From: a virus | Reading direction: 5' to 3' (one strand) | IMG/VR virus record: IMGVR_UViG_3300046007_011553 | Span: 1 to 43,295 of that record | DNA length: 43,295 bases | Shown: piece by piece, positions 17,884 to 27,209 of the stretch | Numbering within the stretch: position 1 is the first letter of the stretch | How the letters are laid out: the number at the start of each line of letters is the position of its first letter | Program-made: the position numbers and the translations under genes | The notes under the pieces: model-generated | What the model was told of the DNA's origin: nothing | The model's input: only the letters and a program-made list of their open reading frames with translations | The model's database searches: none

Positions 17884-19446
17884 ATGGACCCAGCATACGC
17901 TTACGAAACACGGACAAGGGACGGTGTTGCTGCCTCTACATTAGCCCCAACAGTCGCTTTTGTGCGAACTCCGGGCGTAGATGGCGTAAAGCCGTTCATA
18001 TCCACAAATCGCTCAACCTCTTCTCAAAAATTGATGGAGAAGATGTTCAATGACCAAATGGATACGGATGTCATGCGTGCTTTGGAGGGCACCCCAAGGA
18101 CCGTAAGGGGATCACGCAAGAAGCCGTCAGTCATGCGGTATCCCGCAGAGATTGGATCGGGTGAGTTTCCGCACGTAATGCAGTTCAAGGTGTATTGGCG
18201 GTGGGAAAACAAGGATATAGCGGAAACCCTGCAAAACCTGAAGGAAGAAACATCCAAGACGCTTGGTGGATTGAATAAACTGACTGAGTACATCAGGCAG
18301 GACAATCTCAGCAAGGAAACGGTTGAGCAAAGTGGGTTGAGTGATGAGCAGATTAGCGCACTGAAGGAGTTGGCAAACAACACCAATCTATTGAAGGTTG
18401 TTGATCCAACCATCAATGACACTTTGGCAAATATGCTTGCCAACAACCCAAACAAGGCAAAATTGATCCTTGAGGAAACCATAAAGTCGTATCAGACCCG
18501 TCTTAGCAGCATAGAGGCTGAAATCAGCGATGGTGCAGGTAGAATCGGTTTGGACGAAATGGAGCGGTCAATGGTGTTCAACCGCTTGAATGAGAACATT
18601 TCTCAAACAGGAGTGGGGCAGGCTGCTGTGTCTGGTGGGCTGTTTGGAGGAATATTGGGTGGTGTAGCAGGATTTTTTCTTGGTGGACTAAAGGGTGCAG
18701 CGGTCGGCGCGGGTATTGGCGGTGCCGCAGGAGCAGCAGGAGTTGCTGCCACAGTTGGCGCAGCAAAACTGTTTCAGAATGAGGCAGTGTACGATCAGAT
18801 GCTGTCCATATACCTTCCGTTCTGCGGAAAGATAAACAACGAAGATAGTTTTCAATATGAAGAACCAAGCCAAGCGGTTGCTGGTGCGTTTTTTGATGCC
18901 GCAGGAAATCCAATTGAAACTGCTGGTCAGGCAGTCAACGTTGGAATAGAAAAGGCGGCAGGTGCTGTTGGTGCAGCGGGTGCAGGTGCCCTTGCTCGTG
19001 GAAAAGTTCTAAATCCACGCCTTGAAAAACTGTTCAAACAAAAAGATTTTAGATCATTTGCATTCTCTTGGGAGTTCTATCCCCGCAGCAAAGAGGAAGT
19101 GGAGCAGGTCCGCGAGATCATAGAAGCGTTCCGTTATCATTCGCACCCCGCAACAGATGACGCTACCGCAGAGAACCAAAGCAAGGTTCAGGTAGTGCTT
19201 CGCGTACCAGCAGAATTTGAAGTTCGTTTTTTGTCAACCAATCCCGATCCAAATGCAGCAGGGTTTGTGGAGAACGAGTACATCCCACGAATCGGTCGTT
19301 GCGCTCTGAACAGCATCTCAGTGGATTACACTCCAAACTCAATCTACAGTTCGTTTGTTGATAACTCTCCCACTGCAATCGTACTCACAATGCAGTTTAC
19401 AGAAATGGGTGTGCTTACCCGCGAGGCAGTGGAGAAGGGCTTCTGA
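17884..19446 (+). CDS. 48: Baseplate tail-tube cap gp48, 520 aa
   Basis: ATG 17884 follows CGAGGA. The N-terminal (FPHVMQFKVYWRWENKD, near residue 94) and C-terminal parts (FRSFAFSWEFYPRSKEEVEQ near 390, EFEVRFLST, IGRCALNSISVDYTPN, MGVLTREAVEKGF) match T4 gp48, which joins hub and tube. Between them lies a long insertion. It has a helical coiled-coil-like region (about 110-240) and then a Gly/Ala hydrophobic stretch (about 250-295: GLFGGILGGVAGFFLGGLKG), which looks like a glycine zipper membrane segment. T4 gp48 is about 364 residues, so this form is about 150 longer. The stop overlaps gp53 by one base. Confidence 0.85.
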   Translation: MDPAYAYETRTRDGVAASTLAPTVAFVRTPGVDGVKPFISTNRSTSSQKLMEKMFNDQMDTDVMRALEGTPRTVRGSRKKPSVMRYPAEIGSGEFPHVMQFKVYWRWENKDIAETLQNLKEETSKTLGGLNKLTEYIRQDNLSKETVEQSGLSDEQISALKELANNTNLLKVVDPTINDTLANMLANNPNKAKLILEETIKSYQTRLSSIEAEISDGAGRIGLDEMERSMVFNRLNENISQTGVGQAAVSGGLFGGILGGVAGFFLGGLKGAAVGAGIGGAAGAAGVAATVGAAKLFQNEAVYDQMLSIYLPFCGKINNEDSFQYEEPSQAVAGAFFDAAGNPIETAGQAVNVGIEKAAGAVGAAGAGALARGKVLNPRLEKLFKQKDFRSFAFSWEFYPRSKEEVEQVREIIEAFRYHSHPATDDATAENQSKVQVVLRVPAEFEVRFLSTNPDPNAAGFVENEYIPRIGRCALNSISVDYTPNSIYSSFVDNSPTAIVLTMQFTEMGVLTREAVEKGF

Positions 19447-20351
19447 TGTACTTTTCAAAGTTTCCACTAGTAAAGTATCCCATCAAGGATGGAGACACAT
19501 TCAGATTTGCTTACGCTCGCAATCTGTTGCGACGAGTTGTCCTCAGTGATGGGCTAAAGAGTTCTGATTCTGCATTCATAGAGTACAACATCAAGGATGG
19601 AGAACGTCCAGAGCATATTGCTGAAAAACTGTACGGGGATCCTACGTTCCATTGGCTTGTGCTTCTGACAAATGACATCATTGATCCGTATTACGATTGG
19701 TACAAGTCAGAATCCGCATTGCAGGACTTCATACAGAAGAAGTACGGCAACCATTCTGTGTATTTTACAGATACGGGGAATGGGTTTACTTATTCGCCGT
19801 ATATCGGGGCAGGCGCAACACTTACCCAAGGTAATATTTCATCACCTGTTCGGGATTACCAACCAACACTGTGCAAGTTGATTGTGCCTACTTCACAGTT
19901 CCAAGAAGGCAGTGCAACAATAACGGGAACCAGTGGTGCGCCTGTAAGTGTAACCATTCACCGAACCGAAGCGTCTTATATCGGTGTTCATCATTTTCAG
20001 ATACCCCGAGGCGAAAACGACAGCGGTGCGTCCGATGTTGCCACGCTTGATCCACTCAGCCAGCAAACAGGCGACTACTCGTATGTGGGCGGGGTGATTG
20101 GTGGCACCACCGATGTGTATCCTGGAGACAACTCGTATTCTCCACCATATACGCCATCGGGAACGGTTGATTTTCACGAGACATATATTGGCAAGTACAT
20201 GGGTGTTGTTGGTGACAAGGTAAACACCTACGCTGTGAGCAACTACATTTATGAAATGCAAAAGAATGACGAGAAACGAACCATAAAATTGCTCCACCCC
20301 CGTTACAAGGAACAGGCTATACGCGAACTTGAAGCACTGCTGAGGGTATAA
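19446..20351 (+). CDS. 53: Baseplate wedge protein gp53, 301 aa
   Basis: The N-terminus has the gp53 pattern: MYFSKFPLVKYPI, FRFAYARNLLRRV, then EYNIKDGERPEHIAEKLYGD with PTFHWLVLLTNDIIDPYYDW. This second block is LysM-like, as known for gp53, and would bind the wedge rather than peptidoglycan. The C-terminus (NYIYEMQKNDEKRTIKLLHP) also fits. T4 gp53 is about 196 residues; the extra length is a Ser/Gly/Tyr-rich beta insertion at about residues 115-250. gp53 links neighbouring wedges into the hexagonal baseplate. Starts and stops overlap by one base on both sides. Confidence 0.87.
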   Translation: MYFSKFPLVKYPIKDGDTFRFAYARNLLRRVVLSDGLKSSDSAFIEYNIKDGERPEHIAEKLYGDPTFHWLVLLTNDIIDPYYDWYKSESALQDFIQKKYGNHSVYFTDTGNGFTYSPYIGAGATLTQGNISSPVRDYQPTLCKLIVPTSQFQEGSATITGTSGAPVSVTIHRTEASYIGVHHFQIPRGENDSGASDVATLDPLSQQTGDYSYVGGVIGGTTDVYPGDNSYSPPYTPSGTVDFHETYIGKYMGVVGDKVNTYAVSNYIYEMQKNDEKRTIKLLHPRYKEQAIRELEALLRV

Positions 20352-21679
20352 TGAGCATTCAGAATCATGGAAACGACAACCTAAAGGCAGGTGACTATAA
20401 ACTTGAGCGGTTCACGTTGCACTCGCTGCTCAACGGAAGTTCCATTGAACTGAACAATCTGTTTCGCTATATTGAAATCTACGAAGATATATTTTCTCCG
20501 TACATTTCAGCCAAACTTCACATAGAGGACGCAAGCAATTTTCCCGAGCGGTTCCCCATAGTGGGTCAGGAAAAAGTTGAGATATCTTTCAGGAGCGACA
20601 TCAATGCAATGCGCCCTGTTGATTTGGTGTTCCGTGTGTACAAGTTGGACAGCCACCGCATCAATCCAAATGGCAAGGTTCAGCAGTACACGCTCCATCT
20701 GATGAGTGAGAGTGGTTACTTCAACTTCACTCAATTTTGCGGATACGCGGTGGGCGGATCTGTTTCTGAAATGGTCAGAACTATATTTACGAAACATTTC
20801 ACTCCCGAAGTGTGGAAGGACAAGTTGGTGGTGGAGGACACAAACGATAACTACTCGTTTGTCCTTCCTGCATCATATACCCCGTTCAAGGCAATAGAGT
20901 GGCTGTGTGGGAAGGCACACACCACACAGGGCAAGGAATACACACCATTCCTATTTTACGAAACCTTGGACGGGCACAGGTTCAAGAGCATCGCTTCTAT
21001 CATAAAGGACGGCTCGGTATCTGTTCCGTACTACACGTACACACAGGCAAATATGCCTCATATAGACGGCATTCGGGAGACTGCGGGGGTCAATAGCATT
21101 CTTCCCAATCGCTATCTGAAGATACAGAAACTTGAAGAGTTGTCGCGATTTGATGAGATATCAAACATCATGAACGGTATGATCTCTTCTCGTTTGACCG
21201 TTCACGATTTGGTGCGCAAGGAAGCACGATCTGTTGAGTTTTTTGAAGGTGATGTGTTTGACAGCATTCCTAAATTGGGCGATCAACCGCACTTCAAGTC
21301 CACAGATCCAGAAACTTACAGGCTAATGACTAATGGTGTGTCGTACTACTATCTGCCGTCAACCGCGTACACCGTTGCGAGTCCTACAAACTCTATTACA
21401 GACAATCACCAATACGAGTCGTTGTATCTGAAGAGAAAGTACCACATGAATACTTTCCTTACACAGAAAATCGTTGTTGAGGTGTTTGGTGACAGTCGCC
21501 GCCGTGTTGGTGACATAGTTCATATTGATGTGTTCAAACCGCAGAGTGATGTGACATCCGTTAATGATAAGTACGACAAGAATCTCAGTGGCGAATACAT
21601 GATAACTACTGTGAAGCACACATTGGCAACTGCGTACAGTTGCAAGTACGAACTTTCAAGAAACTGCATGGGGGTTTGA
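20351..21679 (+). CDS. 27: Baseplate hub protein gp27-like, 442 aa
   Basis: The N-terminal region carries the hub pattern: LFRYIEIYEDIFSPYISAKL with HIEDASNFPERFPIVGQEKV, typical of the first tail-tube-like beta barrel of gp27. A middle domain (YSFVLPASYTPFKAIEWLCG) and a C-terminal beta domain (QKIVVEVFGDSRRRVGDIVH) follow. Trimers of gp27 form the collar that holds the gp5 spike and continue the tube channel. Length is close to T4 gp27 (391). It overlaps gp53 and gp5 by one base each, so all are tightly coupled. Confidence 0.82.
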   Translation: MSIQNHGNDNLKAGDYKLERFTLHSLLNGSSIELNNLFRYIEIYEDIFSPYISAKLHIEDASNFPERFPIVGQEKVEISFRSDINAMRPVDLVFRVYKLDSHRINPNGKVQQYTLHLMSESGYFNFTQFCGYAVGGSVSEMVRTIFTKHFTPEVWKDKLVVEDTNDNYSFVLPASYTPFKAIEWLCGKAHTTQGKEYTPFLFYETLDGHRFKSIASIIKDGSVSVPYYTYTQANMPHIDGIRETAGVNSILPNRYLKIQKLEELSRFDEISNIMNGMISSRLTVHDLVRKEARSVEFFEGDVFDSIPKLGDQPHFKSTDPETYRLMTNGVSYYYLPSTAYTVASPTNSITDNHQYESLYLKRKYHMNTFLTQKIVVEVFGDSRRRVGDIVHIDVFKPQSDVTSVNDKYDKNLSGEYMITTVKHTLATAYSCKYELSRNCMGV

Positions 21680-22806
21680 TGAAAGGGTTTTTGGGAAAAG
21701 AAGGATTTGTATGGTGGCATGGCGTTGTAGAGGACGTTAGCGATCCCCTTTTCCTCGGACGGTGCAGGGTTCGCATTTTTGGTTTTCATAATCCTGATCT
21801 TGCGGAATTGCCTACGGGTGCGCTGCCGTGGGCATATCCCATGCAGCCTATTACAAGCGCAGCACTTTCAGGTATAGGTACATCTCCCACAGGATTGCTG
21901 CCTGGTTCTCATGTGTTTGGTTTCTTTCGTGATGGCGAAGAAGCACAAGATCCAGTGATCATCGGATCATTTGGTGGAATTCCACTGAACGAAGCAGATA
22001 CATCCAAGGGATTTACCGATCCAAGCGGTCGGTATCCTGCAACAGTTGCTGACGTAAATGACGGTAAGTTTCCGCGTGGCGTATCTGTTGTAGGAGAACA
22101 GGACACCAACAGGCTTGCACGCAATAACGACGAAGGGCAGATGCGTGGCGCAAATGCGGCTGCTCGTTCTGCAAGTACAGATCGTCTTGTTCAAAGCACG
22201 CCAGATATGGCAGGGAAAAGACAATGGAGTGAACCTGCTACACCTTATGCTGCTGTGTATCCAAAAAATCACGTGCGTTACACCGAAAGCGGACACATTG
22301 AAGAATGGGATGACACGCCAGGCAAGGAACGCGTTCACACCTACCACAATTCAGGCACGTTTACGGAAGTGGCTAATGGATGGGCGCGTGCGGCAGACGG
22401 TACGATCATCAATCCAGACGGAACGCGTGTTCAGCGGGTAGTGGGCAATGATTACGAAATAATTCACGGCAACAAGAACATTCATATCAAGGGGGCACGT
22501 GGGCTGAATCTCGTGATTGATGGAGCCGTGAACATCACCATAAACAACGGCGGCAACATTCAGATCAACGGCAAGACCAACATTCTTGCAAACGATGACG
22601 TAAATCTCCAAGTAGAAGGGTCACTCAAGGCATCAGGCAAGACTATTGAAATGTACGCTGACGGCGACATTGGTTTTTCTGGTCGGTCAATATCTTTCAT
22701 CACTGACAGTAACGTAATGGTCATGCAGCAGAGCAAGCGAGTGGAAGTGAACTCAGGCGAACCAGTCTTGCGACCAAAACGCGTTAACGTCAAGGGTGGT
22801 GGGTGA
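21679..22806 (+). CDS. 5: Baseplate central spike gp5-like without lysozyme domain, 375 aa
   Basis: I set the start at ATG 21679, which overlaps the gp27 stop; the longer frame from 21640 lies within gp27. Residues about 10-100 form the OB-fold ([29 protein letters not shown], then LPWAYPMQP and [10 protein letters not shown]). Residues about 270-360 form the repetitive beta-helix of the spike, with repeated I/V-x-I/V and N-G/N-D turns ([35 protein letters not shown]). The lysozyme domain that T4 gp5 has between these parts is absent; the linker (120-240) has no catalytic motif. The spike would pierce the outer membrane mechanically. Confidence 0.87.
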   Translation: MKGFLGKEGFVWWHGVVEDVSDPLFLGRCRVRIFGFHNPDLAELPTGALPWAYPMQPITSAALSGIGTSPTGLLPGSHVFGFFRDGEEAQDPVIIGSFGGIPLNEADTSKGFTDPSGRYPATVADVNDGKFPRGVSVVGEQDTNRLARNNDEGQMRGANAAARSASTDRLVQSTPDMAGKRQWSEPATPYAAVYPKNHVRYTESGHIEEWDDTPGKERVHTYHNSGTFTEVANGWARAADGTIINPDGTRVQRVVGNDYEIIHGNKNIHIKGARGLNLVIDGAVNITINNGGNIQINGKTNILANDDVNLQVEGSLKASGKTIEMYADGDIGFSGRSISFITDSNVMVMQQSKRVEVNSGEPVLRPKRVNVKGGG

Positions 22807-23225
22807 TGAGCAACTATCGCGGCAAGCACCGAAAATACGTTGCAGGAAGTTCAAACTACACCGTATACAAATATGGAGATATTGTATCTCGTAATGGTGT
22901 TTTTTACATATGTGATGTAGAAGAAACAAGTGGAAAGATCCCCGAAGAGCAGGGATCTGGATTTGTCATTATGGCTATTAGTGGAGGAGGATCGGGCGCA
23001 ACTGGTCCTACTGGTCCACAAGGAAATACTGGTGCAACAGGACCACAAGGAAATACAGGACCAACTGGTGCACAAGGACCAGTTGGACCACAAGGACCAC
23101 AAGGAATTCAAGGAAACACGGGACCAACAGGACCGAGTGGGTTTGTAGGAGACTATGTAATTTCATTCAATGGGTTGACCGGAACAGTTACTTTTGCTGT
23201 TGATGGCGGCTCTTATTCTGGTTAG
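22806..23225 (+). CDS. Collagen-like protein next to the spike, 139 aa
   Basis: ATG 22806 overlaps the gp5 stop. Residues about 1-60 form a small domain with a carbohydrate-binding-like pattern ([20 protein letters not shown]). Residues 64-111 are 16 uninterrupted G-X-Y triplets ([18 protein letters not shown]...), a collagen-type triple helix rich in GPQ, GPT and GNT. The last 28 residues ([18 protein letters not shown]) carry the NGLTGTV motif common in phage fibres. It would be a trimeric rod. The triplet coding is A/T-ending (GGA, CCA, ACA), unlike its neighbours, which suggests separate acquisition. Confidence 0.82.
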   Translation: MSNYRGKHRKYVAGSSNYTVYKYGDIVSRNGVFYICDVEETSGKIPEEQGSGFVIMAISGGGSGATGPTGPQGNTGATGPQGNTGPTGAQGPVGPQGPQGIQGNTGPTGPSGFVGDYVISFNGLTGTVTFAVDGGSYSG

Positions 23226-23233
23226 GAGACATC

Positions 23234-23494
23234 ATGCCAGGCGTTTGTAGAGCGTACCTAGATAAAGCAGGAGGCACCATTCTTGTGGGTAATCCTTTCT
23301 TTTTTGTTGACGGATTACCTGTTTCGGTTGAAGGAAATCCAGTTGAAGATCACGGAGACTCACCGCACGACAGTGCTGTAATGATTCGTGGTAATCAAAG
23401 TTTTGTGTTAGGAGGGATTCCTGTGTGTACAACAGCAAGCGAGGCTAGTTGCGGTGACAAGCCTACGGGTTCCACAACTTTTTTTGTAGGGTGA
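23234..23494 (+). CDS. PAAR-domain spike tip (gp5.4-like), 86 aa
   Basis: The 86-residue protein has the PAAR layout of short hairpins: MPGVCRAYLDKAGGTILVGN, SVEGNPVEDHGDSPHDSAVM, GNQSFVLGGIPVCTT, ending STTFFVG. The His residues and Cys would bind the metal at the tip. PAAR proteins such as T4 gp5.4 cap the beta-helix of the spike with a sharp cone. Its place one gene after gp5 agrees. It follows the collagen-like gene by 8 bases. Confidence 0.85.
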   Translation: MPGVCRAYLDKAGGTILVGNPFFFVDGLPVSVEGNPVEDHGDSPHDSAVMIRGNQSFVLGGIPVCTTASEASCGDKPTGSTTFFVG

Positions 23495-23497
23495 TTT

Positions 23498-24313
23498 ATG
23501 GCAGAAGCAGAAAAGCCGTGTCCGTGTAAGCAAAAAATTACAGAAGGTCAGAAGGGTATTCTTAATTTTGGACTGAGCAGCGAAATGCTCAAGGATCCCA
23601 ACGCTGCTGCCATAGGTGCAGTGCGTCAATTGGGTGGCAGGAACGGTGGTCGGTTGGCAAATCTCATACAGTCTGCTGGTGGAGGGACTCAATTGCCAGG
23701 TGGTCTTCCTTCCCCACTCACTCAAGCGTTGCCATCCCTGCAAAGGGTTCAAGACAAGTTAGGAAGCCTGTCAGGAACGGTTGATGCGTTCGCGGCAGAG
23801 AGCAAGCGATTAAGCACACCAGAGGGACTGCTTTCTACAATCAGTAGCCTTAGTCTGTTTGGTGAACTGAGTTGCGCTCTAGGGATAGAGGGAGTTGATA
23901 TTGGCGTGGGATTGAATGTGGTGAACCAAAACGGGCAGTTTGCCATTCAGGGCGCAATTGCTGCAAATGTGGATTTGGAAAAGGTTCTTAATCAGTTTGG
24001 TGACGGTGCAGGCACAGAACTGGCGAGCAATATTGAAAAATTGCAAGCAGGATTGGACGGTGCGTTTGCCAAACTAGACGAAGTAAATAACAAGATTGGT
24101 GAAATAGTAGGTATGGCAGACGCTCTACAGAATCAGGCAGCGGACTTTATTCAAAAATACACAAACATACAGGCACTTGCCGATCTCATCACCCAATCGG
24201 AAACCGATCCGTGCTTCAAGTTGGGATCCACCATCAACGGCAGTCTTGTCAGTCCGCAATTTTTAAATACTGTTAGGGGTGGAACTCCCACAGGGTTTGG
24301 ATCGTTCCGATGA
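23498..24313 (+). CDS. T4-like virion-type protein, 271 aa
   Basis: ATG 23498 starts 3 bases after the PAAR stop. The N-terminus has CPCKQK; the rest is Ala/Gly/Leu-rich and helical, with possible coiled-coil segments (LASNIEKLQAGLDGAFAKLD, EVNNKIGEIVGMADALQNQA) and a less polar middle (LSLFGELSCALGIEGVDIGV). No catalytic motif. Proteins of this kind lie between spike and gp25 genes in other T4-like phages without a known role. A partner of the tape measure or spike is possible. It overlaps the next gene by 4 bases. Confidence 0.72.
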   Translation: MAEAEKPCPCKQKITEGQKGILNFGLSSEMLKDPNAAAIGAVRQLGGRNGGRLANLIQSAGGGTQLPGGLPSPLTQALPSLQRVQDKLGSLSGTVDAFAAESKRLSTPEGLLSTISSLSLFGELSCALGIEGVDIGVGLNVVNQNGQFAIQGAIAANVDLEKVLNQFGDGAGTELASNIEKLQAGLDGAFAKLDEVNNKIGEIVGMADALQNQAADFIQKYTNIQALADLITQSETDPCFKLGSTINGSLVSPQFLNTVRGGTPTGFGSFR

Positions 24314-24978
24314 TTGCTGCTGCGGATATCATTTCAGGTCTGAAGGACTTTATTCTCCTTGCAGGCGAGATTGTGGGTGTTTTTGCTGTGGGCTTGGTTG
24401 TGGGGCTTGTAGGCGCACTCCGAAAGCAGAAAACTAGCGCAAAATGGAGTCCTGCTCGCGAGCGCAAGTTTGTGGAAAAGCACAGTAATATACACGAACT
24501 ACTGACTGAACTGCGTGTAACTGTTCGCGCTTCCCGAGCGGTGGTGTTTCAGTTTCACAACGGCGGAAACTTTGTTGACGGAGGCTCCATCAAGCGATTC
24601 TCCGTCACCCACGAATCATGCGAGGTGGGTGTGACAAGTGTGCTATTGGACTCACAGGACGTACTGTTAACCCGATACACCGACATGATTGGAATCATGG
24701 ACGCAAACCCTTCAAAAATAATGCGGGTTTCGTCACTGTCTCCTTCGCCGTTTCGTTCGGCACTTGAGATAAATAATGTGGAGTTTTTCACTATCAGTCC
24801 TCTGAGATGCGACGACGGCATCACTCCATTGGGCTTCTTGTGCTGCCATTGGTGTTCGGAGCAGCAGTTGGAGGAGATTAAGGGAGAAGGCATCACAGAG
24901 GAAAGCGTACAGCGGGTAATATTTGAGACTACAAGCAGCATAAACTCGTATCTCACGTACAGCACAGGAAACCACTAA
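24310..24978 (+). CDS. Membrane-anchored GAF-like protein, 222 aa
   Basis: Residues about 8-37 form one transmembrane helix (FILLAGEIVGVFAVGLVVGL). A short basic linker (RKQKTSAKWSPARERK) leads to a soluble domain of about 160 residues. Its start (IHELLTELRVTVRASRAVVF with QFHNGGNFVDGGSIKRFSVT) follows the pattern of GAF-like sensor domains with a conserved FHNG. It ends GFLCCHWCSEQQLEEIKGE. It lies between the virion-type gene and gp25, overlapping both by a few bases, so it is coupled to baseplate synthesis. Possible roles are a membrane-located assembly factor or a sensor; neither is proven. Confidence 0.72.
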   Translation: MIAAADIISGLKDFILLAGEIVGVFAVGLVVGLVGALRKQKTSAKWSPARERKFVEKHSNIHELLTELRVTVRASRAVVFQFHNGGNFVDGGSIKRFSVTHESCEVGVTSVLLDSQDVLLTRYTDMIGIMDANPSKIMRVSSLSPSPFRSALEINNVEFFTISPLRCDDGITPLGFLCCHWCSEQQLEEIKGEGITEESVQRVIFETTSSINSYLTYSTGNH

Positions 24979-25388
24979 TGGCACTACGGATAGTCGGAAA
25001 CACCGACGCAGCAGTATTCACAGACATAGATCCCAAACTTACTCGCAGTCCCAAGACTGGAGACGTTTTGCTGCTTCGTGATGATTCTGCCATCCGAACA
25101 TCTCTTAAGAATCTGCTGTCAACAGCATTCGGGGAGCGGTTGTTTCAGCCAACCATCGGCGGATCGCTGCGACCCCTCCTGTTTGAGCCTATTGATGCCA
25201 TAACCACATTTGAGATTCGTGATCGCGTGCTCAACACCATACTGAACCACGAGCCGCGAGTCGGAAATGTCATAGTTGACGTTATTGCCTTGCCTGATCA
25301 AAATAACTACACAGTAACAGTTGAATACTCTGTTGTTGCCATCGGCAAGACAGACAGGGTATCGGTAGTCCTAGAAAGGGTCCGCTGA
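24978..25388 (+). CDS. 25: Baseplate wedge protein gp25, 136 aa
   Basis: A typical gp25 in length (T4: 132) and pattern: FTDIDPKLTRSPKTGDV, LKNLLSTAFGERLFQPTIGG, PLLFEPIDAITTFEIRDRVL, and the EPR motif in ILNHEPRVGNVIVDVI. gp25 forms the core bundle with gp6 and gp53 that triggers sheath contraction; the same fold occurs in type VI secretion TssE. Start and stop overlap the neighbours by one base, and gp6 follows directly, as in T4-like phages. Confidence 0.95.
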   Translation: MALRIVGNTDAAVFTDIDPKLTRSPKTGDVLLLRDDSAIRTSLKNLLSTAFGERLFQPTIGGSLRPLLFEPIDAITTFEIRDRVLNTILNHEPRVGNVIVDVIALPDQNNYTVTVEYSVVAIGKTDRVSVVLERVR

Positions 25389-27202
25389 TGGCAAACAATA
25401 ACTTCAACGTAATAGGGCTTGATTTCAATGAGGCAAAGGAGTCTCTAAAGACTTTCTTGCAGTCTCAGGACACCCTGAAAGACTACAACTTTGACGGTTC
25501 TGTACTGAGCACGGTACTAGATGTGCTTGCGTACAACACCCACTACCAAGCATTTTACGCAAACATGGTGGCAAATGAGATGTTCCTTGACAGCGCAGTG
25601 CTGCGCCCGTCAGTGGTTTCTCATGCAAAGAGCCTTGGCTACGTGCCAACCTCTCGTCGTGCAGCAAAGGCAATATTGGGTATTTCCGCTCCTGGTGCTT
25701 CTGAAAGCACGTACCTGTCTCGCGGCACGGAGTTCACGGGAGTAGACGGCGGCGGCACTCAGTACAAGTTTGTGTTGTTGGATACGGTGTACGCTGATGA
25801 AGAAACTCAAAACTTCAGTTCTGTAGAGATCTACGAGGGCACAATCCGCCGCATGAGTTACGTGTACGACTCAACAAAAAAGGCAGGTTCTCTTCTTCTC
25901 ATACCAAACGACAAGATTGACACAAGCACCATTCGTGTTCGTGTAAAGGCATCTGCAACAGACAACACAGGCATTGAAGAATCGTGGACATATGCTGATT
26001 CGTATATTGACCTGACCCCCACTTCCAAGGTATTTTTCCTACAGGAAAAGGAAGCGGGAATGTACGAACTGTTCTTTGGCGACGACTTCCTTGGTCAGCG
26101 ACCGAAGTCTGGAAACGTCATAATCGTGGAGTACGTGGAGACAAACGGTGAAGTTGCAAACGGAATAGAGAATTTTACTTGTGCAGTCAGTGGATTGGGA
26201 AATATTGCCACAAGCGGTCCATCGTACGGTGGAGCAAGCGAAGAGAGCGTAAACGAGATCAAGTTCCTTGCTCCGCGCTTCTACCAATCGCAATCGCGAG
26301 CCGTTACCGAAGACGACTACGCCGCGCTCGTAAAGAAAGAATACCCAGACGCAAATGCCGTATACGTCTACGGTGGAGAAAGCATAACCCCGCCTCAATA
26401 CGGCAAGGTTTTCATTGCAATCAAGCCCAAGTCGGGAATAGCGTTGAGCACTGACGCAAAGTTCTCGCTTGCAAATACGCTGCGCAAGAACAGGTCTGTG
26501 GTGACTGTCATTCCTGAAATAGTGGATCCTGACTACATTGATGTGATTGTTGACAGCGTTGTGACCTATGATCCCAGCCTCACTTCAATTGGAGTGGGCA
26601 CGTTGAAAGCATTGGTTGTTGCGTACCTGTACTCGTATTCTGTTTCTTCATTGGAGAACTTTGGCGCAAATCTCCACCTTTCGCGAATGACCCGAGGGAT
26701 TGACTCGTTGAACGGCAGCATCTTGGGCAACCAAACAACCCTTAAATTGCGCAAGACCGTAAATCTCAATACCCTCAAGGCTTCAAAGGGGCTGTCCATC
26801 TCATTCAAGAATCCACTGTACCGTCCCAATGGTGAGTTCAGCGGAAGCATTATGGTTACTTCGGTGATACAGCACAAGAACAAGGATGGTGTTTTGACTA
26901 GCGGTGTTTACGCGGAAGACAATGGGCAAGGCACAGTTAATTTGGTCCGAAAGAGCGACAACAAGACCGTTATGGTGTATCCAAACATAGGGACGATTGA
27001 CTACGAAAACGGATTGATCAACTTCAATACCTCTTTCTCGCCTGTTTCGGGAAATCCGTTCTTCAGTGTGACTGTTCAGCCGCGCAACACAGACATATTT
27101 GTGTTTGAGAACAAGATACTGCGAATAAGTCGTGGATACGCAGATTCTGTAACCGTACGGGTTCTAAGCGAAGTCAGCCGAAAGAACAACCTCAAGGAAT
27201 AG
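25388..27202 (+). CDS. 6: Baseplate wedge protein gp6, 604 aa
   Basis: The N-terminal region is characteristic of gp6/baseplate J proteins: VIGLDFNEAKESLKTFLQSQ, NFDGSVLSTVLDVLAYNTHY, then FLDSAVLRPSVVSHAKSLGY. The middle part AVTEDDYAALVKKEYPDANA is the conserved J-like core. Length is close to T4 gp6 (660). gp6 forms the continuous ring of the baseplate and, with gp25 and gp53, passes the contraction signal to the sheath. It is coupled to gp25 through a one-base overlap. Confidence 0.94.
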   Translation: MANNNFNVIGLDFNEAKESLKTFLQSQDTLKDYNFDGSVLSTVLDVLAYNTHYQAFYANMVANEMFLDSAVLRPSVVSHAKSLGYVPTSRRAAKAILGISAPGASESTYLSRGTEFTGVDGGGTQYKFVLLDTVYADEETQNFSSVEIYEGTIRRMSYVYDSTKKAGSLLLIPNDKIDTSTIRVRVKASATDNTGIEESWTYADSYIDLTPTSKVFFLQEKEAGMYELFFGDDFLGQRPKSGNVIIVEYVETNGEVANGIENFTCAVSGLGNIATSGPSYGGASEESVNEIKFLAPRFYQSQSRAVTEDDYAALVKKEYPDANAVYVYGGESITPPQYGKVFIAIKPKSGIALSTDAKFSLANTLRKNRSVVTVIPEIVDPDYIDVIVDSVVTYDPSLTSIGVGTLKALVVAYLYSYSVSSLENFGANLHLSRMTRGIDSLNGSILGNQTTLKLRKTVNLNTLKASKGLSISFKNPLYRPNGEFSGSIMVTSVIQHKNKDGVLTSGVYAEDNGQGTVNLVRKSDNKTVMVYPNIGTIDYENGLINFNTSFSPVSGNPFFSVTVQPRNTDIFVFENKILRISRGYADSVTVRVLSEVSRKNNLKE

Positions 27203-27209
27203 CCTCACA

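Noticed and set aside
22995-23138. CRISPR-like array in the regularly repeated DNA at 22995-23138
   Set aside because: The repeats are 9-base units coding for collagen G-X-Y triplets in an open frame; there are no unique spacers between longer repeats.
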